Source: Cobetia crustatorum
Lineage (GTDB): Bacteria > Pseudomonadota > Gammaproteobacteria > Pseudomonadales > Halomonadaceae
DNA length: 64,000 nucleotides
Direction: 5' to 3'
Assembly: GCF_000591415.1 (NCBI RefSeq)
Contig: NZ_JEMF01000007.1
Location: 1 to 64,000, forward strand
Below the pieces are notes generated by a model. It was given only the letters and a program-made list of their open reading frames with translations. It did not search any database and was not told where the DNA came from. A program made the translations under genes and the position numbers. Of the stretch, positions 29,595 through 39,796 are shown one piece after another (the stretch's first letter is position 1; the number at the start of each line of letters is the position of its first letter).

Positions 29595-31973
29595 TTAAGC
29601 AAGCTCCCTTGCCTCGAACGCCTGAATCAGCTTCTCCATTGGCTGAGGGCGCCCAAGCAAGAACCCCTGAACACGCTGACAGCCCAGCTGACGCAACACC
29701 TCTAGCTGGTACTCCTCCTCGACTCCTTCTGCCACGACTTCCAATGACAGCGCTTGGGCCATGACTAACATGGCACGTACTATCTCATTGCCATGACTCA
29801 CTACCACTTTACCAGGCACGGAATGGACTCGCGCATCTACCACATCGCTTTCGCTCACCAGATCATTGATAAAACTACGGTCTATCTTGAGCTCACTGAG
29901 CGGCATACGTCGTAGGCGCGCCAAGTTGGAATAGCCAATACCAAAGTCATCGATCGAGAAGCTTAGCCCCAGCGCCGCCAGCTGATCAATCTTGTCCAGC
30001 ACGTCATCTTCATCTTCGGACGCCAGACTTTCAGTCAACTCGATACGCAGCAAATCAGATGAAAAGATGTGGCGCTTCAGCAGGCTGGCAACACGAGGTA
30101 CAAAATCAGCATTCCGAAACTGTACTTGGCTCACGTTCACAGCCATAGGGAGAGTACGCCCCTTGACCGTCATATCAGCCAATGCCATGCAAACCTGCTC
30201 CAGCACCCAATGGCCTAGCTCGACGATCAATCCAGACTCCTCGGCGATAGGGATAAAGGTCGCAGGCGAGACATTGCCCAGTGTCGGGTCATTCCAGCGT
30301 AGCAGCGCTTCCGCTGCGACCAGATACGGCGCACCAGTAGCAGGTAACATGAACTGAGGCTGCAAGTGCACGCTCAATTGCTGGCGTGATAACGCATGAC
30401 GCAGCGCCTGTTCCATACGGGTAGCAGCGATTATCTGATGCCGCATCTCGGGGCAAAAAAAGCACAAACGAGCACGTCCTGCGCTTTTACTCTCATAAAG
30501 GGCGATATCCGCCTCGTGCAACAAATGCCCCCAAGTATCACATTCGTCGATTTCATTTGAGTCTGACTGAGAAGGATATCCGCCGCCTACCTGTGGATAT
30601 AGGCTGATTCCCAGCGAACCGGAGAGCTGGTGGGTACGCCCTTCCAATACGAGCGGTTCACGCAATCGCTGAAGCATGACCTCACCCATCTGCCGAGCTC
30701 TTGTCATTCCCTCAAGCATTGAGCCCGAGCGGGGTGCCAGTAGAACAATGAATTCGTCACCACCATGACGAGCCAGCATGTCACCCGGCTCTATGATTTG
30801 TTCAAGCCGAGAAGCAATCTGGATCAAGGCACGATCTCCCGCATCATGCCCAAGCACGTCGTTAAGGCGTTTGAAGTGGTCAAGATCAAGCAACATCAGA
30901 GCACCGACCTCTCCGCTTTCCAACGCCTGATCAGCCAACATCGAAAGATGGCGGCGCAGTAGACGTCGATTGGGGAGGCCAGTCAGAGCATCATGCAGCG
31001 CCTGATGAGTCAGCTGTTGATCACGACGATGTCGCTCAATGGCAAGGCCAGCGACGTTCACCGCCACCTCGAGCAAGCTTTGATGACCAGTATCAAGCGC
31101 TTCTCTCGACTCGCTGTAAAAGGCAAAGCTACCCATAGGGTTTCCGGCACTATCGAGAACAGGCATCGACAGGCATGCCTCAAGCCCCAAAGCCAGAGGA
31201 TGGTGTCGAAATCCTTCCCAGGCAGGATCAGTCGCCAGTGACTTCGTCAACACACACTCTCGCCGCCACATGGCCGTACCGCAGGTGCCGACCCCCTCCC
31301 CAATACGCAAACCACGCACAGCAGACATGAAACCTTCAGGCAACTGTGGAGACACCCCTGAGACGATGTACTCTCCCGCCTCATCAAGAAGCAGTAGCGA
31401 TGAATGAACATGTGTGGCCGCACTCTCAATCGCGATACACAATTCCATCAAGGTCTGTTCGAGGGGCTGCCCTGCGGCCACGGCCTCCAGCAGTGTCAAC
31501 TGAGACTGACTGAGCGCTTGCGCCTGACGCGTCTGCGTCACATCGGTCTGTAGCCCAAGATAGCCTTCCGGCGTACCGTCTATCCCCAGCAGAGGAATAC
31601 AGCGCAAACGTAGCCGCAGCGAGCGACCGCTGGAATGGTAGTGCACCAGTTCTTCATCGCTGGATTCGCCACGACTGCGCTGTTCACGCAACCGGGCAAT
31701 AACGAGAGGGTTTGATTCAGATCCCATCAACATCTCGCTAGGTACCCTACCTGCCAGTTCAGCGGCGGTATAACCCGTCAGCAGCTCGAAGGCGGGATTG
31801 ACCCAACGAATGCGACCGTCCATGCCATAACAGCACACCCCGTTAGTCGTGTGCTGAACCACCAATCGTAGGCTCTCTAGCTCTTCCTCCCCGACAGGAA
31901 GAGAAGTCATGCTGGATAAGCCGGTAGTTAATGTCGAATGACTCAATGCTATCTCCTCCCGAAAAAGCGACAA
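29595..31973 (-). CDS. PAS-GAF-GGDEF-EAL cyclic-di-GMP signalling protein
   Basis: A 792-residue protein without membrane segments. In order it has a PAS domain (about 30-150, with [29 protein letters not shown]), a GAF domain (about 160-320), a GGDEF domain with intact HGGDEF, and an EAL domain with [35 protein letters not shown] and EGVE. Both cyclase and phosphodiesterase motifs are therefore intact. The RxxD inhibitory site five residues before GGDEF is not present (EPGD there). The EAL domain has an insertion of about 20 residues between KIDRSF and the EGVE helix. The input signal is unknown. It is upstream of the tRNA gene and followed by no obvious partner. Confidence 0.9.
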   Translation of the reverse strand: MSLFREEIALSHSTLTTGLSSMTSLPVGEEELESLRLVVQHTTNGVCCYGMDGRIRWVNPAFELLTGYTAAELAGRVPSEMLMGSESNPLVIARLREQRSRGESSDEELVHYHSSGRSLRLRLRCIPLLGIDGTPEGYLGLQTDVTQTRQAQALSQSQLTLLEAVAAGQPLEQTLMELCIAIESAATHVHSSLLLLDEAGEYIVSGVSPQLPEGFMSAVRGLRIGEGVGTCGTAMWRRECVLTKSLATDPAWEGFRHHPLALGLEACLSMPVLDSAGNPMGSFAFYSESREALDTGHQSLLEVAVNVAGLAIERHRRDQQLTHQALHDALTGLPNRRLLRRHLSMLADQALESGEVGALMLLDLDHFKRLNDVLGHDAGDRALIQIASRLEQIIEPGDMLARHGGDEFIVLLAPRSGSMLEGMTRARQMGEVMLQRLREPLVLEGRTHQLSGSLGISLYPQVGGGYPSQSDSNEIDECDTWGHLLHEADIALYESKSAGRARLCFFCPEMRHQIIAATRMEQALRHALSRQQLSVHLQPQFMLPATGAPYLVAAEALLRWNDPTLGNVSPATFIPIAEESGLIVELGHWVLEQVCMALADMTVKGRTLPMAVNVSQVQFRNADFVPRVASLLKRHIFSSDLLRIELTESLASEDEDDVLDKIDQLAALGLSFSIDDFGIGYSNLARLRRMPLSELKIDRSFINDLVSESDVVDARVHSVPGKVVVSHGNEIVRAMLVMAQALSLEVVAEGVEEEYQLEVLRQLGCQRVQGFLLGRPQPMEKLIQAFEARELA

Positions 31974-32303
31974 GTGCTTTCGGTATCTCGCGCGACGCTA
32001 CCGGCGATTGTCGCAAGATAAGGGCGCCGTACATCTTGCAACATGGATACCTGGCATTTGATGCCTGATACTCGATATCAGCTTTTCCTAGAGTGATAGT
32101 ACCGCAACACGTTGCGTTGAAAGATGGCAGAGCTAGAGGCTGTCATGCTACTGGTCCACGCTGACGCTCGGGCGCCGATCGATTTCGAACCTATCTACCC
32201 CAAGAGCGTCTCGAAGACCGCTTCTGCATCTATTCCTATTGGGAACCTCCTGCGGCTCGTCCAACCTTATCCTCTCCTATTCTGATCATGAGGCCTGCGG
32301 CAC
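31974..32303. other. divergent promoter region
   Basis: A 330-base region between the divergent GGDEF-EAL gene and the hydrolase lipoprotein gene. No open frame or RNA gene is supported. It must contain both promoters, but no box stands out clearly. Confidence 0.45.
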
Positions 32304-33334
32304 ATGAAATATCACCACCTGCTGCTGGCCGGTACCTGCTGTCTCCCACTCATCAGTGCTTGCCTGCCGCACTATCTGGCGCCTGGCAATATCACAACGA
32401 CGCCTCATCTTATCGAACAAGATGGCAATACAGCCTGATCACACGCGACAACACTCGTTTGGCGTGGCAAACATGGCACCCCGTGGCAGACATGCCTCCT
32501 CGCGCCATGCTGCTGGGGCTACATAGCTACGGAGATTTCCGACTAGCGTATGCGCCACTAGGGCCATGGCTTGCCCAGCAAGGCATCGTCAGTTACGCCT
32601 ATGACCAACGCGGATTTGGTGAATCTGATGACAAAGGGCTATGGCCCGAAGGCGCACTGCTGATCAATGATCTGATCGATGCAATCCAGGTGCTTCGCCA
32701 GCGCCATCCCGAGCTGCCATTGATATTGGCTGGCGAGAGCATGGGGGGATCGGTGGTACTGACGGCGTTAGCCGAGCATCCTGAGCTTGATGTGCGTGGA
32801 GCAATACTGGCAGCACCCGGCGTACGAGGCGGTATCCGCCTGCGCTACCTCTACAATGCTGGCCTATGGCTGACAGCACACCTGGCACCAAATCAGACAC
32901 TCAGCGTACCGCGTCAATACCCTGCACATGAGCTACTGCCGACTTCAGCGGCGCGCTTGAGCAATGATTCACGCGTCATCCACGAGGTGCGCTTTGATGC
33001 CTACTATGGTCTGATCCGCTTCACGGACAGAGCCAGTGACAGTGTCACCATGCTGTCGAATAGGGGCACGAGAAGTGGCACGGATAATGATCCAGGGAGC
33101 AACCCACACACATCGACTCTGCCGCCGACCTTACTACTGCATGGCGGTAGCGATACGACGGTTCCTCGTGTGGCAATTAAGCGTTTGGTCAATGACTGGC
33201 CCAAGATGTCACGCCCCACTCTAGAGGTGCATTACCTGCCTGATGCCCCTCACCTGATCCTGCAATGGAGCAATGAGGCAAAAGTACGCGAGCTGTTACA
33301 TGACTGGCTTGAGACACAACTGCCGGCTCTCTGA
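32304..33334 (+). CDS. alpha/beta hydrolase lipoprotein (monoacylglycerol-lipase-like), apparent frameshift near 32435
   Basis: The main frame encodes an alpha/beta hydrolase of the lysophospholipase/monoacylglycerol lipase type: YDQRGFGESDDKGLWP, nucleophile elbow GESMGG, late Asp in LLLHGGSDTTVP and His in DAPHLILQW. That frame is open from 32288, but its first 45 residues look random. An ATG at 32304 in another frame gives a clean lipoprotein signal peptide with lipobox LISAC (Cys20) and then PHLIEQDGNTA before a TGA at 32436. Adding one base to the GCCTG at 32433-32437 joins it to LITRDNTRLAWQTWHP, a natural continuation. I infer an outer-membrane or periplasmic lipoprotein hydrolase whose reading frame is broken by one base. 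Confidence 0.75.
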
Positions 33335-33379
33335 CGCTGAAGGAGAGTGCCTTCAGCAGTACGAACAAGACGCCCATAC

Positions 33380-33418
33380 ACGACAACGCCCCACCTGAAA
33401 AGGCTGGGGCGTTGTCGT
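33380..33418. terminator. terminator between hydrolase gene and trpA
   Basis: A 13-bp perfect stem (33380-33392 with 33406-33418) with a G/C-rich inner part. It sits between the convergent hydrolase and trpA genes and can serve both. Confidence 0.75.
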
Positions 33419-33459
33419 ATTAAATACTACTGGTGATCATTACGCTGAATAGCAACCCA

Positions 33460-34308
33460 TCACTTGCGTGCGGATCTCAGTGCATCGGCCAGCTCGCGCG
33501 TCAACGCATGAACATCATGCGTACCTTGCTCTGGCGTCTCTGCATTGGCTTGCAGATCAATCAATGCAGACCCCACCACCACACCATCAGCAAAACGCCC
33601 GATACGCGCGGCCTGCTCCGCAGTGCGAATACCGAAACCTACCGCGACAGGAATATCGGTATGCTCGCGGATACGCCCCACTTCAGCCTCGACCTTCTCA
33701 GCGGTAGGCGCTGCGCCACCGGTTACGCCATTGCTCGATACGTAATAGAGGAAGCCAGACGTGTTGGCCAGCACACTCGGTAGACGCTCGCTATTGGTCG
33801 TCGGCGTAGCAAGACGGATGAAGCTGATGCCCGCCTGTGCTGCTGGCAAACAGAGCTCATCATCATGCTCAGGCGGTAGATCAACCACAATCAAGCCATC
33901 AACACCGGCGTCACTCGCCTGCTCAAGGAAACGTGCCACACCACGACGATAGATCGGATTGTAGTAACCCATCAGCACGATCGGCGTATCCTGATCCTGC
34001 TTGCGGAACTCACTGACCATCGCAAGAGTACGATCCATTGTCTGACCAGCCTTCAGCGCCCGTTGCGTCGCGTGCTGAATTGCCAAGCCATCCGCCATCG
34101 GGTCGGTGAAAGGCATGCCCAGCTCAATCACGTCGGCACCAGCTTCTGCCATGCCAAGAAATGTGGCTAGGCTAGCGTCATAGCCTGGGTCACCGGCCGT
34201 GATATAGGTGACCAGTGCAGCACGACTTTCAGCACGAACAGCGGCAAAGCGACGGTCAAGACGGCTGTCAGTCGCAGCCTTGTCGGTATCAGTAGCGGAA
34301 ATGCTCAT
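33460..34308 (-). CDS. trpA: tryptophan synthase alpha subunit
   Basis: TrpA cleaves indole-3-glycerol phosphate to indole and glyceraldehyde 3-phosphate and passes indole to TrpB. The 282-residue product has the catalytic Glu62 in [16 protein letters not shown] with Asp69 shortly after, and [12 protein letters not shown] and the phosphate-binding [11 protein letters not shown] and [10 protein letters not shown] segments. The length is close to E. coli TrpA (268). It is 110 bases downstream of trpB on the same strand, and trpI is divergent upstream. This is the Pseudomonas type of organisation, in which trpBA is separate from the rest of the pathway; trpF is at 51 kb. Confidence 0.96.
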   Translation of the reverse strand: MSISATDTDKAATDSRLDRRFAAVRAESRAALVTYITAGDPGYDASLATFLGMAEAGADVIELGMPFTDPMADGLAIQHATQRALKAGQTMDRTLAMVSEFRKQDQDTPIVLMGYYNPIYRRGVARFLEQASDAGVDGLIVVDLPPEHDDELCLPAAQAGISFIRLATPTTNSERLPSVLANTSGFLYYVSSNGVTGGAAPTAEKVEAEVGRIREHTDIPVAVGFGIRTAEQAARIGRFADGVVVGSALIDLQANAETPEQGTHDVHALTRELADALRSARK

Positions 34309-34418
34309 CGGTAGGCTCCGAATTTCCTGGCCTGCACACGCCGTCAGCGCACACAGGCATAAAAGGGCAAAAGGCGATAGAGATGCAACTCAAGGCACGA
34401 CTCAAGAAATAACAAGAC

Positions 34419-35660
34419 TCAAGCGGCGTCAGGATTCAAACCAAGCTCATCAGCAAGATGATGCGTGACGGTGGCCATATCCTTGTCACCACGACCACTG
34501 AGATTAACGACCATCAGGTGATCCTTCGGCAGTTCGGGCGCGCGCTTGATGACCTCCGCCAGTGCGTGAGCAGACTCCAGGGCCGGAATGATGCCTTCCA
34601 GACGGCACAGCATCTGGAAGGCATCCAATGCTTCCTGATCTGTCGCAGCGACATATTCTGCGCGCTTGATGTCATGCAACCAGGCATGCTCAGGACCAAT
34701 ACCCGGATAGTCGAGCCCAGCCGAGATGGAATGAGCATCACCGATCTGTCCTTCTTCATCCTGCAGCAGGAAGGTACGGTTACCGTGCAGTACGCCCGGC
34801 TTTCCGCCTTTGAGGCTGGCAGCATGGCGTGGCGTATCGAGGCCTTCACCAGCGGCTTCCACGCCAATGATCTCGACACTCTCATCATCAAGGAAGGGGT
34901 GGAACAGACCCATCGCGTTGGAGCCGCCACCGATACAGGCGACCAGTGAATCTGGCAGGCGCCCTTCCTTCTCGAGAATCTGGGTGCGCACTTCCTTGCC
35001 GATGACGGACTGGAAGTCGCGTACCAGCTGCGGATACGGGTGCGGGCCCGCCACGGTGCCGATGATGTAAAAGGTATCGTCGACATTGGTCACCCAGTCA
35101 CGCAACGCTTCGTTCATGGCGTCTTTCAGTGTGCCATCGCCTGCCGTGACCGGCACGACCTTGGCGCCCAGCAGCTGCATGCGCTGCACGTTGGGCTGCT
35201 GGCGGTGAATGTCGGTAGAGCCCATGTAGATCACACAGTCCAGACCAAAGCGCGCTGCAACGGTCGCAGTCGCTACGCCATGCATGCCGGCACCCGTCTC
35301 AGCGATGATGCGCTGCTTGCCCATGCGACGCGCCAACAGTACCTGTCCGAGTGCATTGTTGATCTTGTGAGCGCCGGTATGCATCAGATCTTCTCGCTTG
35401 AGATAGACCTTGGCGCCGCCCAGCTTTTCGGTCAGCCGCTCAGCAAAATACAGTGGGCTCTGGCGGCCAACGTAATCAGCGGATAAACCTGCCAGCTCCT
35501 TGGCAAAGGCCGGATCCTGCTGAGCAGCTTCATATTCACGCTGCAGGTGCAAAATCAACGGCATCAGAGTTTCGGCAACAAAGCGCCCACCGAAGTCACC
35601 GAAGAAGCCCTTGGCATCGGGGCCTTGGCGAAGGCTGGCTGTGGCAGTCGACTGGCTCAT
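34419..35660 (-). CDS. trpB: tryptophan synthase beta subunit
   Basis: TrpB condenses indole with serine to tryptophan using PLP. The 413-residue product has the PLP lysine (Lys99) in [24 protein letters not shown], the GGGSNAMG phosphate loop and the C-terminal [10 protein letters not shown]. The open frame extends 32 codons upstream. The start at 35660 has GAGGAG upstream and fits the family. Downstream trpA completes the alpha2-beta2 complex. TrpI binding to the divergent region upstream is expected to activate it when indoleglycerol phosphate accumulates. Confidence 0.96.
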   Translation of the reverse strand: MSQSTATASLRQGPDAKGFFGDFGGRFVAETLMPLILHLQREYEAAQQDPAFAKELAGLSADYVGRQSPLYFAERLTEKLGGAKVYLKREDLMHTGAHKINNALGQVLLARRMGKQRIIAETGAGMHGVATATVAARFGLDCVIYMGSTDIHRQQPNVQRMQLLGAKVVPVTAGDGTLKDAMNEALRDWVTNVDDTFYIIGTVAGPHPYPQLVRDFQSVIGKEVRTQILEKEGRLPDSLVACIGGGSNAMGLFHPFLDDESVEIIGVEAAGEGLDTPRHAASLKGGKPGVLHGNRTFLLQDEEGQIGDAHSISAGLDYPGIGPEHAWLHDIKRAEYVAATDQEALDAFQMLCRLEGIIPALESAHALAEVIKRAPELPKDHLMVVNLSGRGDKDMATVTHHLADELGLNPDAA

Positions 35661-35803
35661 GTTGAACTCCTCGAAATCGTGTCGGTGGTTGGCCTCTAAC
35701 GTCCAGCTCCAAAACACAGAGCGATTGATCAACGAGGCCGACGGTATGCTGATCATCCTAGCGCCCCAAGCTCAGGAAGAAAAACGATATATCCGCTTAT
35801 ATA

Positions 35804-35820
35804 TGTGAGTTATTCTCACA
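35804..35820. promoter_or_regulatory. candidate TrpI operator (interrupted palindrome)
   Basis: TGTGAGTTATTCTCACA is a perfect 6-bp inverted repeat around 5 bases. It contains the T-N11-A spacing recognised by LysR regulators. It lies in the trpI-trpB intergenic region, about 90 bases from the trpI start and 145 from the trpB start. It is the only clear palindrome there. Confidence 0.6.
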
Positions 35821-35911
35821 CATTCTATATTGACTACGACCGATCACCTCACAGAGTTCTGTTGCGCCCGGTCATGCTTTTACCCTCATTAATCATCAAG
35901 GAGGCTATCCA

Positions 35912-36898
35912 TTGGCCCATAAGACCTTGCCGATTTCCGATGACTCGCCATTGACGGCTTCATCTGGACGTGACCTGAATCTGCCCATGCTGCCGCCCCT
36001 CAACGCCCTTCGTGCCTTTGACGCAGCAGCACGCTTTGAAAGCGCTTCACGCGCTGCAGAAGCCCTGCATGTCACACATGGAGCAGTCAGTCGTCAGATT
36101 CGTCAGTTGGAAGAGACACTGGGAACACAATTATTCGAGCGTGTCGGGCGCGGTTTGCGTTTGACTCAGGCCGGACATGAACTGGCAACGGCGACTCGCC
36201 ATCACCTGGGCGGGTTGGCACGGGTCTGTTCAGAACTGACACGTCGAGATGCACGCGCACCATTTGTTCTCAGTTGCCCCGGATCATTTCTCGCACGCTG
36301 GTGTATCCCGCGACTCGGCGCGCTCAAGCAATCGCTCCCAGAGCTGGAGCTGCATCTGACGGCCAGCGATGAAGCTGACACGCTCAGACCGGGGATAGAT
36401 GGTGTATTGCGCTTCCAGATGCCGCCCTTCAAGGAGACAGAACGCCAAGAGACACGTGTTCTCGGCAAGGAACGCATCGGCCCCGTACTACGTCCCGATA
36501 CCGCCTGGTTACCCAATGAGACTCCCCCCTCGCCAGCTGTGCTGCTAGACCTGCCATTACTGCACACCCGATCACGTTCTCAGGCATGGCCTGACTGGTG
36601 TGCTCGCCAGTCACTACCCAGTGACCAGCTGCATTATGCGCAGGGGTTTGAGCACCTCAACTATCTACTGGAGGCGACTCTGGTCGGACTTGGAGTGGGC
36701 ATCGCGCCTGACTATCTGGTGGAAGAAGATTTACGCAGCAAGCGCCTGATAGCCCCGTGGGGCTTTGTCGAGACACAAGCATGCCTGACCCTGACACTGC
36801 CCGAAGCCGGACGTGCTCGAGGCCGTCACCCGTATGCCGATGCACTGTCTGCCTGGCTAGCACAAGAACTGGCGGCGGCTCCACATGCTGGACAGTAG
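35912..36898 (+). CDS. trpI: LysR-type regulator TrpI
   Basis: A 328-residue LysR-family activator of the GcvA/TrpI/AmpR subgroup. The helix-turn-helix region LPPLNALRAFDAAARFESASRAAEALHVTHGAVSRQIRQLEETLG is at about residues 28-72, and an effector-binding domain follows. The start is a TTG with a strong AAGGAGG seven bases upstream, which decides it over later codons. Its position divergent from trpBA is that of Pseudomonas TrpI, which activates trpBA in response to indoleglycerol phosphate. The function is assigned from subgroup and context. A generic GcvA-like regulator is the alternative. Confidence 0.85.
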   Translation: MAHKTLPISDDSPLTASSGRDLNLPMLPPLNALRAFDAAARFESASRAAEALHVTHGAVSRQIRQLEETLGTQLFERVGRGLRLTQAGHELATATRHHLGGLARVCSELTRRDARAPFVLSCPGSFLARWCIPRLGALKQSLPELELHLTASDEADTLRPGIDGVLRFQMPPFKETERQETRVLGKERIGPVLRPDTAWLPNETPPSPAVLLDLPLLHTRSRSQAWPDWCARQSLPSDQLHYAQGFEHLNYLLEATLVGLGVGIAPDYLVEEDLRSKRLIAPWGFVETQACLTLTLPEAGRARGRHPYADALSAWLAQELAAAPHAGQ

Positions 36899-37331
36899 AC
36901 CCACGAACGTACCAAGCAGAGAGACTGACCAAAGACGTTACGTGGCAAAAGATGCCCGCACCTCCAACAATCGGGCATAAAAAAGGCCAGTCACAAGGAC
37001 TGGCCTGACCGGCCATTATATCCAGAGGATATTGCCAGAAAGATCGTTAAATCCGCTCAAGGAACCATCGCAACCTGCCAAGCAGGTCGGAAGCGAGAGT
37101 GGGCGAACAACTCTGCGCATTGAACGACGCAGCCACCCTCGGCAGGCGTCATCGAGGAGTCACAACATGCTCGACTCAACAACTCCGTAACAGACTGCAA
37201 CTCTTCATCAACCGATGAAAATGACAGCCTATCCCGCTTCAACTGCAAGCATCATATCTTTTAGCCCGCGAACAAAAAAGCACATTGTCAGCAACAGTCC
37301 CATGCTGCTGTGGCACCGAACCAACGCTGCT
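36899..37331. other. intergenic region containing a minus-strand terminator
   Basis: Apart from the hairpin at 36984-37006 nothing is seen. Short open frames on both strands have shifting, Ser/Arg/Cys-rich composition and no family likeness. The region separates the convergent trpI and the GGDEF-EAL gene. Confidence 0.45.
36984..37006 (-). terminator. rho-independent terminator
   Basis: A 9-bp stem (36984-36992 with 36998-37006) has a 5-base loop. On the minus strand it is followed by six T residues. It can end leftward transcription from the GGDEF-EAL gene at 37332; without a T-run on the plus strand it is a weaker candidate for trpI. Confidence 0.7.
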
Positions 37332-39347
37332 TCAATGGCATTCTGGCGCTGCGGTACCGTTTTCGCCATGCCCAGTACTTACGCGGTGACTCGGCGGATT
37401 ATTACCACCCAAAAGCAAACGCTGGATATCGGTTGCCGCCATGGGCTTATAAAAATAATAGCCCTGAATGAGGTCGCAACGCATCTCACGCAACAGCTCA
37501 AGCTGCTCAATATTCTCCACGCCCTCAGCCACCACCTCCAGCCCCAAGCGATGACCCAGGAAGACGGTTGCTTCCATGATCGCGCGATCCTTCGGTTCAT
37601 GAGCACACTCCGTCACGAATGAGCGATCAATCTTGAGCGCTGTGACTGGCAGCATCTTGAGATAGCTCATCGAGGAATATCCTGTCCCAAAGTCATCAAT
37701 CGCGATCTTGTAACCACGATCATGCAAGGCCCGTAAGCTATCGCGCACCTTAACGTCTGCTTCGAGCAAGACGTTCTCGGTTAGCTCTATACCGATATCG
37801 CGTGGCGTTAATCCGTATTCCGCAACGCAGTCTTCAAGACGCTGAAAAACGTCAGAGTTCGTCGCCTGCCGTCCCGAAATATTGATGTCGATGCGGTAGC
37901 CCTTGAGGCCTAGTGCATGCCATTCCGCCTGCTGACGGCATGCCTGACGAATAACCCAGTCTCCCAGACGCTCAATGAGATTGGTGCGCTCTGCCACCTT
38001 GATAAAATCAGAGGGGGGGATATTGCCTTCCGGCGCGTGCCAACGCATCAGCGCCTCTACAGACTCGATCCGCTCACTACGGGCGGCTACCTGGGGCTGA
38101 TAGTGCAAAGAAAGCTCGCCGCCACCATCCTGATTCAACAGTGCTTGCAGACGCCCAGCCAGATGATGCTGATGCAGCATCTCATTACGGACTTCCTGGT
38201 TGAAGAATTGATAGCCATCACGACCTGCCTGCTTGGCACGGTGCTTCGCGACGTCGGCATTGCGCACCAATTCTGCTGCATCGCTGCCATTTTCGGGATA
38301 CAAGCTGATACCAATACTCAAGCGCAACAATAGCTCGCGCCCATCAATAGTGAAGGGGCGCTGGAAGTCTTCACGAATACGCTCGACCACTGCCAGTGCA
38401 TCACTTTCGTAATCCAGACGCGGCATGGCTAATACAAACTCATCACCCCCAAAGCGCGACAGAAGGTCTTGGCCTCGCTGGAAGCCTTGTAAACGTGACG
38501 CCACACTGCGAATGACCCGATCCCCCGTCTCATATCCCAAGGTGTCGTTGATTTCGGTGAAATGATCGATATCGAGAAATAGCACCATCAGCGTATCGCC
38601 ATGCCGCTGGCACTCGCTCAGTGACTGCTCGAGTTCGCTCTCAAAGGTCTGCCGATTGGGCAGCTCAGTCAAAGGATCAAAGCGCGTCATGTAATCCAGC
38701 TCACGCTGAACCTTACGCTCCCCCGTCAGATCAATGTCGATACAGAACATTAACGGGTTTTCCGTGCGCTCCCCCAGCATGACATGGTGAGAAAACACAG
38801 GCACAGGGGCCCCTGACTTGTGCTTTAGCTCAAGTTCACTGGAAGGGATCTCGACACCTTTGCTAACCCATGCATGGTGCGCCTCCACTACAACGCCTGC
38901 CATCGTTTCCGGAATCAACAAGGATTCCAGACATCGTCCGCGAGCTTCCTGCTCACTGAAACCATATAGCCGCTCACTGGCCTCGTTCCAGTAGATGACC
39001 CGGCGCTGACTGTCATACCCCTGGACAGCAACGCGTGGCAGACTTTCCAACAGCTCTCGAAATCGTTGATCGCTGACGGGAAGTCCCTTGCTGGTCGAGG
39101 GGCCAACCATACTCGTCTGCATGACCGCCTCCTGCGTGTGCTGATGATGTAACACCTGACGCTTACGAGCTAGCATGATGCCCGCAGTTGCGCCAAGAAT
39201 CACCATCAGCATCGCGGTTAGCCAGCGGCCGATCATACCCTCCCCCGCCACCAGCACTGCCATGAGTAACATCGCTACGGCAATAATGGCTGGACTGGAG
39301 CGCAACATTCCGGCGGCACTACCGGCCTGACGGAACCCGTTTGTCAT
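37332..39347 (-). CDS. membrane-anchored PAS-GGDEF-EAL cyclic-di-GMP protein
   Basis: A 671-residue protein. Two hydrophobic segments at about 18-34 and 43-60 anchor it in the inner membrane with only a very short external loop. Then come a PAS domain (about 90-210, with VIYWNEASERLYGFSEQEARG), a GGDEF domain with intact RFGGDEF and an RxxD inhibitory site (RGQD) at the right distance, and an EAL domain with EALMRW, NISGRQ, ELTENVLL, DDFGTGYSSM, KIDRSF and EGVE. Both catalytic halves look competent; which prevails cannot be told. The open frame starts eight codons upstream; MTNGF at 39347 precedes the first membrane segment directly. Confidence 0.9.
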   Translation of the reverse strand: MTNGFRQAGSAAGMLRSSPAIIAVAMLLMAVLVAGEGMIGRWLTAMLMVILGATAGIMLARKRQVLHHQHTQEAVMQTSMVGPSTSKGLPVSDQRFRELLESLPRVAVQGYDSQRRVIYWNEASERLYGFSEQEARGRCLESLLIPETMAGVVVEAHHAWVSKGVEIPSSELELKHKSGAPVPVFSHHVMLGERTENPLMFCIDIDLTGERKVQRELDYMTRFDPLTELPNRQTFESELEQSLSECQRHGDTLMVLFLDIDHFTEINDTLGYETGDRVIRSVASRLQGFQRGQDLLSRFGGDEFVLAMPRLDYESDALAVVERIREDFQRPFTIDGRELLLRLSIGISLYPENGSDAAELVRNADVAKHRAKQAGRDGYQFFNQEVRNEMLHQHHLAGRLQALLNQDGGGELSLHYQPQVAARSERIESVEALMRWHAPEGNIPPSDFIKVAERTNLIERLGDWVIRQACRQQAEWHALGLKGYRIDINISGRQATNSDVFQRLEDCVAEYGLTPRDIGIELTENVLLEADVKVRDSLRALHDRGYKIAIDDFGTGYSSMSYLKMLPVTALKIDRSFVTECAHEPKDRAIMEATVFLGHRLGLEVVAEGVENIEQLELLREMRCDLIQGYYFYKPMAATDIQRLLLGGNNPPSHRVSTGHGENGTAAPECH

Positions 39348-39796
39348 GATGAAGGACACCTCCACTACCATCTTGTTCCTACTCGCCGAACACCGACGAA
39401 GAGTGCATCAATTGCGTATTCGGCACTCGGGAGGCCACGCATTCATTGCCTTGGTCAAATCTATATGTTTGCCGCGCAGAAACCCAGCGCCTGACGCCCT
39501 TTCGGCTTCCGCACACTCAACGTTTTCTCATGAAGAACTGTATAAAAACGCAGTAACCCGACCTTAGTGACAGGGTGAAGAATAGCGCTAATGGATTACA
39601 TAATACTAGGCGATCAGATTAGCCATGTCGTAGCGATGACCTACTACCCATATTGATGATACTTACGCGATATTAGCGCGTTACTGACAATGTACGGGTT
39701 TGACTATGCCACGTGCATCTTTCCATTCTCCTCGACGTTGCTAATGCAACGCCTTCCATCAAGCGCATAAGCGCAGATAACGTCGAGGAATTTTAC
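39348..39796. other. divergent intergenic region
   Basis: No gene is supported in these 449 bases between the GGDEF-EAL gene and the dioxygenase gene. The stretch 39560-39720 is AT-rich and probably holds the dioxygenase promoter. The dioxygenase frame extends back to 39713, but the start at 39797 has GAGGAA upstream. Confidence 0.45.
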
